From Mesorhizobium loti (GTDB lineage Bacteria; Pseudomonadota; Alphaproteobacteria; Rhizobiales; Rhizobiaceae), in assembly GCF_013170705.1 (NCBI RefSeq), contig NZ_CP033334.1, forward strand, positions 6,425,501-6,489,500: 64,000 nt of DNA, written 5' to 3'. Below the pieces are notes generated by a model. The model saw only the letters and a program-made list of their open reading frames with translations. It searched no databases and had not been told where the DNA came from. Both the position numbers and the translations under genes were made by a program. Shown here one piece after another: positions 16,834-24,760 of this stretch (its first letter is position 1; each line of letters starts with the position of its first letter).

Positions 16834-17289
16834 CTAGATCATCCGACAGAGCCGAGGGCCGAGCTCCTCAAACCCGTTCCGCAGATAGAAATCGAGCGTG
16901 CGCTTCCATTTTGGCTGCCTGGGCGCTGCAAGCTCAAGTCGCTTCCAACCACGCGCATGGCTTTCCTGCGAGGCGACCTCTAGCAGATGAGGGGCGATAC
17001 CTTTGGAGCGCTTTTCGGGTCGAACATACAGCTCCGAAATATAGCCGAACTTACCTCCTGCATAGATCGCCGTGCATTCATTCAGCACCATGATGCCGAC
17101 CGGCTCGCCATCTGCAGTTGCGATCACAACGAGCACGCCAGCGTCGGCAAGCATTATCTCCGCGCTTTGTCTCACGTCGTCGGGCGCGGGAGCTTTCCCG
17201 CCAGTGAGTTCATCGAGTAGCGCGTGAATAAAACGGACGACCGTCCCTGCGTCCGTTGCGTTGGCGCGGCGAGTAGATATGGAAGGCAT
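16834..17289 (-). CDS. GNAT-family N-acetyltransferase
   Basis: 151 residues of a standard single-domain GNAT: ISTRRANATDAGTVVRFIHA at the N-terminus, FGYISELYVRPEKRSKGIAP for the acetyl-CoA motif A (R-x-x-G-I/A), and a C-terminal FYLRNGFEELGPRL motif B. Substrate cannot be read from sequence. A GAAAATA stretch precedes the ATG. Stands alone; the neighbour threonine aldolase gene is 430 bp upstream on the same strand. Confidence 0.8.
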   Translation of the reverse strand: MPSISTRRANATDAGTVVRFIHALLDELTGGKAPAPDDVRQSAEIMLADAGVLVVIATADGEPVGIMVLNECTAIYAGGKFGYISELYVRPEKRSKGIAPHLLEVASQESHARGWKRLELAAPRQPKWKRTLDFYLRNGFEELGPRLCRMI

Positions 17290-17718
17290 ATTTTCTCCTG
17301 CTAGTGGTCAAAATTCCGATTGATGCTGCCACCCGCGCAGGTCCGACTCACTCTCTTAAGTAATGTCTGACTAAATGGACAGCATTTTTCGTAAAAAATA
17401 TGATAAAAGAATGCAAAATAAATATCACAAGTATTGAGGATCACGGATGAATTTAGGTGAATTGCGCCTAGGGGAGACCTTCTTACAGAAAATCAACCTG
17501 GTCACATTGTTACCGCACGGTGAAGCCCCCTGCCGAGGTAAGATGAATTTGTAGGTCTGAGCTGGGACAAAAGATACCGCCTGAGATGCTCGTGCGCTCG
17601 TGCGGCCAGAACGCTCGGATCATCAATGCAGTCGAGCAAAGAGGACATAGCTTAGAGGCCTTTGACAATGCCTTGAACGGTCCGTGACGGGCGGCGAGAG
17701 CGCTCGACGGCGCCACAC
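17290..17718. other. Intergenic stretch
   Basis: Contains an AT-rich patch (17380-17450) that could serve as promoter for the acetyltransferase gene on the minus strand. No credible coding frame or repeat seen. Confidence 0.4.
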
Positions 17719-18810
17719 TCATTTGGCGCCAGCCGGAACACGAGCCGAGCCGACCGGTGCGCAGAGGCTGGTCGCCGCGCCGATCAAGTCGGACACGTCG
17801 GCCCCGGTCGTCGCGAAAGAGGTGACGAACCTCACGATCCCGGGCTCCCAGCGGTCATGGTAGAAGCGGAATCCCATGTCGAGCAGCCCCCGGATTAGCG
17901 ACGTGGGAAGTCGGCAGAATAGGATGTTGGCCTCGGGACGCTGCTGGATTTTCACGCCCGGCACGACGGCCAACCCTTGCGCAAGCGCCGACGCCATCGC
18001 ATTGGCATGGACCGCGTTACGCAGCCAGACACCGTCGCTCAGATAACCGTCCATTTGCGCCGCCATGAAGCGCATCTTGGAACTCAACTGGCCGGCCCGC
18101 TTGCGGCGAAAGGCGATTGTGCTCGCGAGATCTCTGCGGAACGAGACGACCGCATCGACCCCAAACGTTCCATTCTTCGTGGCGCCAAATGACAATAGGT
18201 CGACGCCGGCCTTCCACGTCATCTCGGCCGGCGAGCAGCCGAGAGTGACGAGGGCATTGGCGAAGCGGGCGCCGTCCATATGGAGCGGCAGGTTCGCCGA
18301 TCGGCAGATATCGCCGATCGCCTTGATCTCATCGAGCGCGTAGACCGATCCCATCTCGGTCGCCTGCGTGATGCTGACGCTGGAGGGCTGGACCGAGTGG
18401 ATATCGCCCACCATGCGCGTTGCATTGGCCGCCAAGGCGTCGATGTCGATTTTGCCAGCCTCGCCTGGAAGCTGCACCAACTTCGCACCGGTGGTGTAGA
18501 ACTCCGGCGCGCCGCACTCGTCGCGGTTGATGTGTGCGTCGACGTGCGAGAGGATGCTGCCCCATGGCGGCGTAATCGCCGCGAGCGCCAGCGCGTTTGC
18601 CGCCGACCCCGTCGAAACGAGGAACACGTCGACCTCATGCTCGAACAACCCGGCGAGCTGGTGCTCGACGGTATGCGTCAGCTCATCGTTGCCGTAGGGA
18701 AGCGCCTGACCCGACGCGCACGCGGTGATGGCTGCGATCACCTCGGGGGGGACGCCGGCGATGTTGTCGCTGGTGAAGTCGCGGGGGCGGGTCTGTTTGC
18801 TGTCGCTCAT
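17719..18810 (-). CDS. ltaE: Threonine aldolase family PLP enzyme (low specificity)
   Basis: 363 residues. Family marks: FTSDNIAGVPPEVIAAI at the N-terminus, SHVDAHINRDECGAPEFY, HMDGARFANALVTLG with the PLP-contacting Asp and Arg, and SFGATKNGTFGVDAVV containing the PLP-binding lysine. The enzyme cleaves L-threonine or related beta-hydroxy amino acids to glycine and aldehyde. The start at 18810 (MSDSKQ) fits homologues better than 18834. It lies 47-70 nt downstream of an AraC-type regulator on the same strand, suggesting co-transcription. Glycine made here could feed the serine hydroxymethyltransferase encoded at 33-34 kb (inference). Confidence 0.85.
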   Translation of the reverse strand: MSDSKQTRPRDFTSDNIAGVPPEVIAAITACASGQALPYGNDELTHTVEHQLAGLFEHEVDVFLVSTGSAANALALAAITPPWGSILSHVDAHINRDECGAPEFYTTGAKLVQLPGEAGKIDIDALAANATRMVGDIHSVQPSSVSITQATEMGSVYALDEIKAIGDICRSANLPLHMDGARFANALVTLGCSPAEMTWKAGVDLLSFGATKNGTFGVDAVVSFRRDLASTIAFRRKRAGQLSSKMRFMAAQMDGYLSDGVWLRNAVHANAMASALAQGLAVVPGVKIQQRPEANILFCRLPTSLIRGLLDMGFRFYHDRWEPGIVRFVTSFATTGADVSDLIGAATSLCAPVGSARVPAGAK

Positions 18811-18881
18811 GGGTCTTGACGCTCGTTCATTCATTGAGCGTCCAAGCTAGACCGTTCGCCGCGCGCTTTATTGAACGATAT

Positions 18882-19673
18882 TCAAACCGAGAGGTAACGT
18901 GCCGGCGTCACCCCCAGCACCGCCTTGAAGTGCCGGGTCAGGTGGCTCTGGTCCGCGAACCCTACCGCGACGGCGACATCGGCGACCTGCTGGCCTCGCC
19001 TCAGCAGCCGTCGCGCCTCGTCGATGCGGACCTGGATCAGGTAGCGGGTGGGGGGCAACCCGAAATGCGCCTTGAAGCCATCGATCAACGTCGCCTTGGA
19101 GCATCCGGCGAGGGCGGCCAAGGCGGCGAGCTGCAGAACTTCGTCAAAGTGGGCATGGATGAAGTCACATACGTCACGGAACCTCGGTGGCACGAATTTT
19201 GGCTCAGCAACGCGCGACCTGCCGACTTGTGCGAAGACGTGGGGCAGGAAACGGATCAGATGCTCCTCGATCTCCAGTGCCGAGCTATGCCCATGTTCAA
19301 GCAGGCGCCAAAACGCGCTGAGGCCGTGTGCAACTGGCGCATTCTCCTGGAACGGGCTTTTGAAGTCGATCGTTCCGGGTTCGTTTTGGCCGCTGTGCTC
19401 AAGGACTTGCCGGACAAGGCCTTCGGGCATGTAGAAGATCTTCTGGCTCCAGCCAAGATCGTCACCAGCACCCCCGAAATGCGGTTCGCCGGGCGCGAAG
19501 GTCGCGACGGTGCCGCTACCGGCGTGCCAAACCTCACCTCGGCACCAGACATCATGGACGCCTCGCTCGATCAGCCCGATTAGATACTCGTTGTGGATAT
19601 GCTTGGAGAAATCCTGCCGGTGATAGTCCGCCGCCAGGTAATCGAGCCCACCAAGGACATCGGAGTGCTTCAT
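18882..19673 (-). CDS. AraC-family transcriptional regulator
   Basis: 263 residues: an N-terminal cupin-type sensor (HNEYLIGLIERGVHDVWCRG, FAPGEPHFGG) and a C-terminal double HTH (LAALAALAGCSKATLIDGFK, VADVAVAVGFADQSHLTRHF, LGVTPARYL). Similar AraC regulators with a threonine aldolase or amino-acid exporter next door sense amino acids. It is directly upstream of ltaE, same strand. The start is placed at 19673; the frame extends upstream but that part is not family-like. Confidence 0.85.
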   Translation of the reverse strand: MKHSDVLGGLDYLAADYHRQDFSKHIHNEYLIGLIERGVHDVWCRGEVWHAGSGTVATFAPGEPHFGGAGDDLGWSQKIFYMPEGLVRQVLEHSGQNEPGTIDFKSPFQENAPVAHGLSAFWRLLEHGHSSALEIEEHLIRFLPHVFAQVGRSRVAEPKFVPPRFRDVCDFIHAHFDEVLQLAALAALAGCSKATLIDGFKAHFGLPPTRYLIQVRIDEARRLLRRGQQVADVAVAVGFADQSHLTRHFKAVLGVTPARYLSV

Positions 19674-19924
19674 CACCGCACGATTGCGCGGCGGCCGGCC
19701 CGGAGGTTCAGAACGGCCACGCGCCTTTTCGTCGCATTTGATGGCGGTATCGGCCACTTGATGATCAATCCAGGTCGGTCGTCGCAACGATATCGTGCTC
19801 TCGTAGCGAATTTCAAACCGAAGCAGGATTAATTGCCGCCCGAAGAGCCTGCTGCAGGGCGGGCAGCGGATTGGCGGGATTAATCGTGTTTCAAGCTTGG
19901 GATGTGGACCCGAGCGACGCGTGG

Positions 19925-20320
19925 CCGGATGGCCGATATCAAGAAGAAGACCAAGCGCTATCCCCCTCCGATCTGACGGATGAGGAATGGTCGCGGATAC
20001 AACCGTTCCTGCCGGGCGCGGCCAAGACCGGACGGCGCGTGGTGACGGACTTGCGCGAGGTCTTGAACGCGATCCGCTACATGGCCCGATCGGATGGCGG
20101 CTGGCGCATTCTGTCAAAGGATTTCCCGCCCATATCGGTCGCGGTCGAGACGCCTTACGGACATGCCCACGGACTGCGCCAACTGGCTGGAACGTTCCCC
20201 GGCCTGACGGCGAAGCAGCAGGCGACGATCAAGGCGCTGAACGCAGAATACGCCAAAACTCGAAGCCGAGTGCCAGCGTGCCAACGAACTGCCGGCCGAT
20301 GTTGACGAACGGCTGCCAGG
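19925..20320 (+). pseudogene. IS5-type transposase N-terminus joined to a ParB-like scrap
   Basis: LTDEEWSRIQPFLPGA and LREVLNAIRYMARSDGGWR are the N-terminal block of an IS5-family transposase. The homology breaks near 20125, and the rest (GLTAKQQATIKALNAEYAK, then in another frame LEAECQRANELPADVDERL) looks like the C-terminal region of a ParB-like protein. Both are fragments. The second identification is tentative. Confidence 0.5.
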
Positions 20321-20419
20321 GGCGGCTACGGCTGCACTCATTGTCGGCTCTTCGACGAAGTCGGACATGAGACACCGCGCTATCGGAGTGACCGCATTGT
20401 TCTGCAACGATTTTCTCAT

Positions 20420-20436
20420 TTGGCACGACACATGCG
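20420..20436 (+). promoter_or_regulatory. Sigma-54 -24/-12 promoter before ompW
   Basis: TTGGCACGACACATGCG has the GG-N10-GC spacing and the TTGGCACG half of the RpoN consensus, 100 bp upstream of the ompW ATG. A near-match to the NifA activator site TGT-N10-ACA (last base differs) lies at 20342-20357. Together they suggest RpoN, possibly NifA, control. Confidence 0.6.
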
Positions 20437-20535
20437 AGGGCTCTCCCGCATGAGCGCTCCGTCAATCTCGATTGATGCGAGCAGGATTCAATCAAGGCGC
20501 AGTGCGTCGCTTCTGAAGATCAAGGAGAGAAAAGT

Positions 20536-21228
20536 ATGGCGAGAGCGCGAATTGGCGTGGCCCGGGCAATGACAGCGGCTGTCGTCCTCATCGTGGCGGG
20601 ACAGGCCGGCGCGGCAGATGTTGGGCAAGCCGCGAGCGTCCCGCAGGCAGAAGCCTGGGTCGCGGAAGCGCCAAGCCCCTGGCAGATCCGCCTGCGTGCG
20701 TTGGGGGTGATCACCGAGGATTCGGGCTATGTCAATGCGGTACCCGGCTCCGGTCTTTCTTATTCGAACACCGTGACGCCGGAACTCGATATCTCATATT
20801 TCGTCACGGACAACATCGCCGCCGAACTCATACTCGGCACCACCTATGCCAACATCGATGGCCAAGGTGCGATCGGCGGGCTTGGCAAGGTCGGCAAGGT
20901 TTGGCTGCTGCCGCCAACGGTGACATTGCAGTATCATTTTACCGATCTCGGCGCCTTCAAACCCTATGTCGGCGCCGGCGTGAACTATACGATCTTCTAT
21001 CATCAGCAAGCCGGCAGCGCCGATGATCTCAAGGTCAAGAACACATTCGGCGCCGCGCTGCAGGTCGGATTCGACTACATGGTGGACGAGCACTGGGGCG
21101 TCAACTTCGACGTGAAGAAGCTTTTCCTCAAGCCCGACTTCGACGTCACTGTCGCCGGCGCCAAGCTCACAGGCAAGGCCAATCTCGATCCCTGGTTGAT
21201 AGGCGCAGGTGTCACTTACCGCTTCTAA
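20536..21228 (+). CDS. ompW: OmpW-family outer-membrane protein
   Basis: 230 residues with signal peptide (cleavage near QAGAADV), an eight-stranded barrel, and OmpW signatures: WQIRLRALGVITEDSGYVNA, PELDISYFVTDNIAAELILG, FKPYVGAGVNYTIFYHQ, and a C-terminal PWLIGAGVTYRF ending in Phe. OmpW barrels form a hydrophobic channel for small apolar molecules. RBS AAGGAGAG 6 nt before the ATG. Predicted sigma-54 promoter upstream. A cytochrome P450 gene follows 96 bp later on the same strand, so uptake of a hydrophobic P450 substrate is a reasonable inference. Confidence 0.88.
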   Translation: MARARIGVARAMTAAVVLIVAGQAGAADVGQAASVPQAEAWVAEAPSPWQIRLRALGVITEDSGYVNAVPGSGLSYSNTVTPELDISYFVTDNIAAELILGTTYANIDGQGAIGGLGKVGKVWLLPPTVTLQYHFTDLGAFKPYVGAGVNYTIFYHQQAGSADDLKVKNTFGAALQVGFDYMVDEHWGVNFDVKKLFLKPDFDVTVAGAKLTGKANLDPWLIGAGVTYRF

Positions 21229-21324
21229 TTTCGAAAGCACCCTGAAGGGGCACTCTTCGAAGTCCGCGCGCGGATCTTCCGTGCCGAGAAGTGGACCCGC
21301 GATGGTCTTGAAGGAGTTGTTGGC

Positions 21325-22557
21325 ATGCGCGTAGAAAACGATCATTGCGACGTGATCGGTGTGCCGGCCGCTCCCACGCAACTTGATCGTCTTTCTTCTG
21401 CGATTCTGCGGCAGGGGGGGATGGCGCGAGTCTCGCTGCCAGGCGATGTGGTGACCTGGGCGGCAGCCCGTCACCAGACGCTCAGGCAGATGCTTTCCGA
21501 CCAGCGTTTCAACAAGGACTGGCGACAGTGGCGGGCGCTGCAGGCCGGCGAGATTCCCGAGAATCATCCGCTGATCGGGATATGCAAAGTGGACAACATG
21601 ACCACGGCGCACGGCGCCGATCACCGGCGCTTGCGCGGCCTGCTGTCCAGCAGCTTCGCGCCCAGTCGTATCGCCTTGCTGGCGCCACGGGTCGAACAAT
21701 GCGTCGATCGACTCCTGGCCGAGATGGCGCAGCGCGGCGGCAGTGCCGATCTGATGAGCGAGTTCGCCGCTCCGCTGCCCACCAACGTGATCGCCGAACT
21801 CTTCGGTTTGCCGGACGAACAGCGCGAAGAGATCGTCGCGCTCACCTACAGCCTGGCCAACACCTCCGCCACAGCCGAAGAGGTGCGACAGACGCGGCAG
21901 CGCATCCCGACGTTCTTCCGTCGCCTGATCGCGCTCAAGCGGGGCCGGCTCGGCGATGATCTGGCTTCGGCCCTGATCGTCGCGCGTGACAAAGGCGAGC
22001 TCGTTTCCGACACCGAGCTCATCGACATGCTGTTCATGGTGCTCTCCGCGGGCTTCGTGACCACCGCCGGCGTCATCGGCAATGGCGTGCTGGCATTGCT
22101 GACGCATCCGCAGCAACTGCACCTGGTGCGCAGCGGCCAAGTTCCGTGGTCACAGGCGATCGAGGAGATCCTGCGCTGGGGCAGCTCAGCGGCCAATCTG
22201 CCGTTCCGCTATGCCACCCAGGACGTGGAGATCGACGGATGCATGGTCCGCCGCGGCGATGCCGTCCTGATGGCGTTCCATGCGGCGAACCGGGACGAAA
22301 AGGCCTTCGGTCCCGGCGCCGACAGGTTCGATGTCACCCGGCGGCACAACCCGCATCTGTCGTTCGGCGAGGGGCCGCATGCCTGCCTGGGCGCTGCGCT
22401 GGCGCGCCTGGAATTGCGCTGCGCCTTCCCCGCACTGTTCGGGCGGCTGGAGGATCTGGCGCTGACCATCGCCCCGGAGGACGTCGTCTACATGCCGTCT
22501 TACATCATTCGCTGCCCGCAGCGCCTGCCGGTCACCTTCCGGCCTTCCAGCGCTTAG
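21325..22557 (+). CDS. Cytochrome P450
   Basis: 410 residues, a typical soluble bacterial P450. Visible: helix-K ExxR region in QAIEEILRWGSS, haem loop SFGEGPHACLGAALARLELR with the axial Cys at residue 354, and the I-helix LSAGFVTTAG. In the I-helix the usual acidic residue before the Thr pair (A-G-x-E/D-T-T) is Val, which may change proton delivery. RBS GAAGGAG 8 nt upstream. Located between ompW and gabD on the same strand. It does not look like the clustered gibberellin-operon P450s, whose partner genes are absent here. Substrate unknown. Confidence 0.88.
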   Translation: MRVENDHCDVIGVPAAPTQLDRLSSAILRQGGMARVSLPGDVVTWAAARHQTLRQMLSDQRFNKDWRQWRALQAGEIPENHPLIGICKVDNMTTAHGADHRRLRGLLSSSFAPSRIALLAPRVEQCVDRLLAEMAQRGGSADLMSEFAAPLPTNVIAELFGLPDEQREEIVALTYSLANTSATAEEVRQTRQRIPTFFRRLIALKRGRLGDDLASALIVARDKGELVSDTELIDMLFMVLSAGFVTTAGVIGNGVLALLTHPQQLHLVRSGQVPWSQAIEEILRWGSSAANLPFRYATQDVEIDGCMVRRGDAVLMAFHAANRDEKAFGPGADRFDVTRRHNPHLSFGEGPHACLGAALARLELRCAFPALFGRLEDLALTIAPEDVVYMPSYIIRCPQRLPVTFRPSSA

Positions 22558-22875
22558 AGAGTGCGGCATTCACCCCGGATTCACTGATTGCGAGCGGAAG
22601 ACTCGACCAGTTGATTTGCCTGAGAAGCAGGCGCTCGCCGCGGTACCTGATGTCATCCCGAAGCTCGGGCAATGAGCGTCGGTCGCATACGCCCTGCCCC
22701 AGACCTCGCTTCAGCTGGCTTTTGCCGGTATCGGACGCGGCGAGCCCGAATTCTCTACCAGCCGTATGGTCGAGGCCCTTTAAAGAACCCGCAGGTGCGG
22801 AGTACAAACCGAGGCCTGCCGACTTACGTGTCCGCTGTGTTTGAGAGGAATTTAGTATTGCCCCTGTGCCTGCCG

Positions 22876-24333
22876 ATGATCCGCCACCTGAAATCCCCTG
22901 ACCTGTTTCGCGCCATCGATCGCCTGCCGGCGCTCGGCATGCCGGTTAGCCAGCGGACATTCGAGGTCCTCAACCCATCGAGCAGCGAAATGCTGGCAAT
23001 ACTTCCGGACATGGGTGTGGAGGAGACACGCGCTGCGGTCGACAAGGCCTACGTAGCGCAGCCTGGATGGGCGGGGCTGACCGCCCGAGAACGCAGTGAC
23101 GTTCTGTGGCGCTGGCATCAGCTCATCATCGACCACGCCGATGACCTTGCCGCGATAGTGACCGCGGAAATGGGCAAACCCCTTGCCGAGGCCAAGTCGG
23201 AATTGTCGCATGCGGCGGCCTACCTGCAATGGTACGCCGAAGAAGCCAATCGCATCTATGGCGAGACGATCCCCGCACCCTCGACAGACCGTCGCATGCT
23301 GGTCATCAAGCAGCCGATCGGTGTGGTCGGCACGATTACCCCATGGAATTTCCCGGCGTCGATGGTGGCGCGCAAGATCTCGCCGGCCCTGGCGGCCGGC
23401 TGCGCGATCGTGCTCAAACCTGCTGAACAGACGCCGCTCGTGGCAGGTGCAATGTTTGCCCTCGCGCAGCAGGCCGGCTTTCCCGACGGCGTCATCAACC
23501 TGGTCTATGCGTGCGAAGGTGATGCCGTTGGACGCGAACTCTGCTCCAATCCCAAGGTTCGAAAGATCAGCGTTACGGGCTCGACCGAGGTTGGCCGGCT
23601 GCTCATGCGCCAGTGCTCCGAACAGATCAAGAAGGTCAGCCTCGAGCTCGGCGGCAATGCCCCTTTCATTGTGTTCGACGACGCTGACATTGACGCCGCG
23701 GTTGACGGCGCAATCCAGGCGAAGTTCCGCAACGGCGGCCAAACTTGCGTTTCGGCAAACCGTCTTTACGTCCAATCGAGCGTTCACGATGAGTTCGTCG
23801 AGAAGTTCGTGGAGAAAGTCCGGCACTTGTCGGTCGGCGACGGCTTCGCTGCCGGAGTGGACATCGGACCGCTCATCGACAGGCATGCTCTGGCCAAGAT
23901 CGAGTCGCACATCGCAGATGCCGTTGCCAAGGGTGGGGCTATTCGATGCGGGGCCGAACGTATCGGCAAGGATGGCACCTTCTTCAAGCCCACAGTGCTT
24001 ACCGAAATTTCCAGCATCATGGCGGTTGCGCAAGAGGAGACTTTCGGGCCGCTGGCGCCAATCATTCGCTTCCACGATGCCGATCAGGTTGTGCGTGAGG
24101 CCAACGACACGATCTACGGCCTCGCCGCCTATTTCTATGCCTCGAACCTCAAGCGTGTCTGGCGCGTGGCCGAGGCATTGGAATATGGCATGGTTGGCAT
24201 CAACACGGGTCGTATGTCTTCGGAAGCAGCGCCCTTTGGCGGCATGAAGCAGTCGGGCATCGGGCGGGAGGGTTCTCGCCATGGCCTCGAGGACTACCTC
24301 GAAATGAAATACCTCTGCATGGGTGGGATTTGA
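22876..24333 (+). CDS. gabD: NAD(P)-dependent succinate-semialdehyde dehydrogenase
   Basis: 485 residues, the usual GabD length. Motifs: [20 protein letters not shown] (cofactor site), GSTEVGRLLM, LELGGNAPFIVFDD with the general-base Glu, GGQTCVSANRLYV with the catalytic Cys, and a C-terminal FGGMKQSGIGREGSRHGLED. It oxidises succinate semialdehyde to succinate, the last step of GABA use, or acts on related aldehydes. Start at 22876 (MIRHLKSPDLF); the open frame extends upstream without homology. A fragment of a second copy lies at 10520-10709. Confidence 0.9.
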   Translation: MIRHLKSPDLFRAIDRLPALGMPVSQRTFEVLNPSSSEMLAILPDMGVEETRAAVDKAYVAQPGWAGLTARERSDVLWRWHQLIIDHADDLAAIVTAEMGKPLAEAKSELSHAAAYLQWYAEEANRIYGETIPAPSTDRRMLVIKQPIGVVGTITPWNFPASMVARKISPALAAGCAIVLKPAEQTPLVAGAMFALAQQAGFPDGVINLVYACEGDAVGRELCSNPKVRKISVTGSTEVGRLLMRQCSEQIKKVSLELGGNAPFIVFDDADIDAAVDGAIQAKFRNGGQTCVSANRLYVQSSVHDEFVEKFVEKVRHLSVGDGFAAGVDIGPLIDRHALAKIESHIADAVAKGGAIRCGAERIGKDGTFFKPTVLTEISSIMAVAQEETFGPLAPIIRFHDADQVVREANDTIYGLAAYFYASNLKRVWRVAEALEYGMVGINTGRMSSEAAPFGGMKQSGIGREGSRHGLEDYLEMKYLCMGGI

Positions 24334-24414
24334 AGCTTCTGCCTGCACGCTCGCAAGATCCGGCAATTCAGCGGGCGTGCTGAGCACCAGGCTACGGGGC
24401 AACTGGTGAGCGTT

Positions 24415-24487
24415 TCGCATAATCACATAGACATCTCGTTATATGGTATTGACAAGGAGCGAAGCGGCTGTGATTGTGCGCATGTCA
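24415..24487 (+). promoter_or_regulatory. metE promoter segment with dyad
   Basis: Region immediately before the riboswitch, duplicated at 16216-16289. It includes CATCTCGTTATATG, a 14-bp imperfect dyad, followed by TTGACAAGG. An ArsR-type methyl-cycle regulator (as encoded before glyA at 34.3-34.65 kb) is a candidate binder, which is inference. Confidence 0.4.
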
Positions 24488-24660
24488 TGGTTCTCCGCGC
24501 GGCACTGCCGTAGCGGAGCTAAGAGGGAAGCCGGTGCGACACCGGCGCTGCCCCCGCAACTGTTAGCGGCGAGCCAAGCCCATTGATGTCACTGAGGCGA
24601 ACGGCCTCGGGAAGACGGGCGCAGGCTTTGACCCGCGAGCCAGGAGACCTGCCACGACCA
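24488..24660 (+). ncRNA. Cobalamin riboswitch upstream of metE
   Basis: Carries the B12-box pattern in order: GGGAAGCCGGTGCGAC, ACCGGCGCTGCCCCCGCAAC, TGTTAGCGGCGAG, CACTG, CGGGAAGACGG, then ACCCGCGAGCCAGGAGACCT. Binding of adenosylcobalamin would lower expression of the B12-independent methionine synthase. Downstream, an 8-bp arm at 24672-24679 can pair with 24735-24742 (GGGCGGGG/CCCCGCCC), a plausible expression platform just before the metE start. Confidence 0.95.
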
Positions 24661-24760
24661 ACAACGTCCACGGGCGGGGTGTCTGGTGGTCGCGGCAGCT
24701 CGGCTTCGTGCCGCCTGCTCGCGCGTTCCTTGTCCCCCGCCCCAACCATCGGGGTATGGC

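Noticed and set aside
20794..22140. 448-codon minus-strand frame opposite ompW and P450
   Set aside because: Shadow frame spanning two unrelated genes on the other strand; composition is typical of antisense GC-rich DNA.
22852..24426. 524-codon minus-strand frame opposite gabD
   Set aside because: High-GC antisense shadow; gabD on the other strand has all catalytic motifs.
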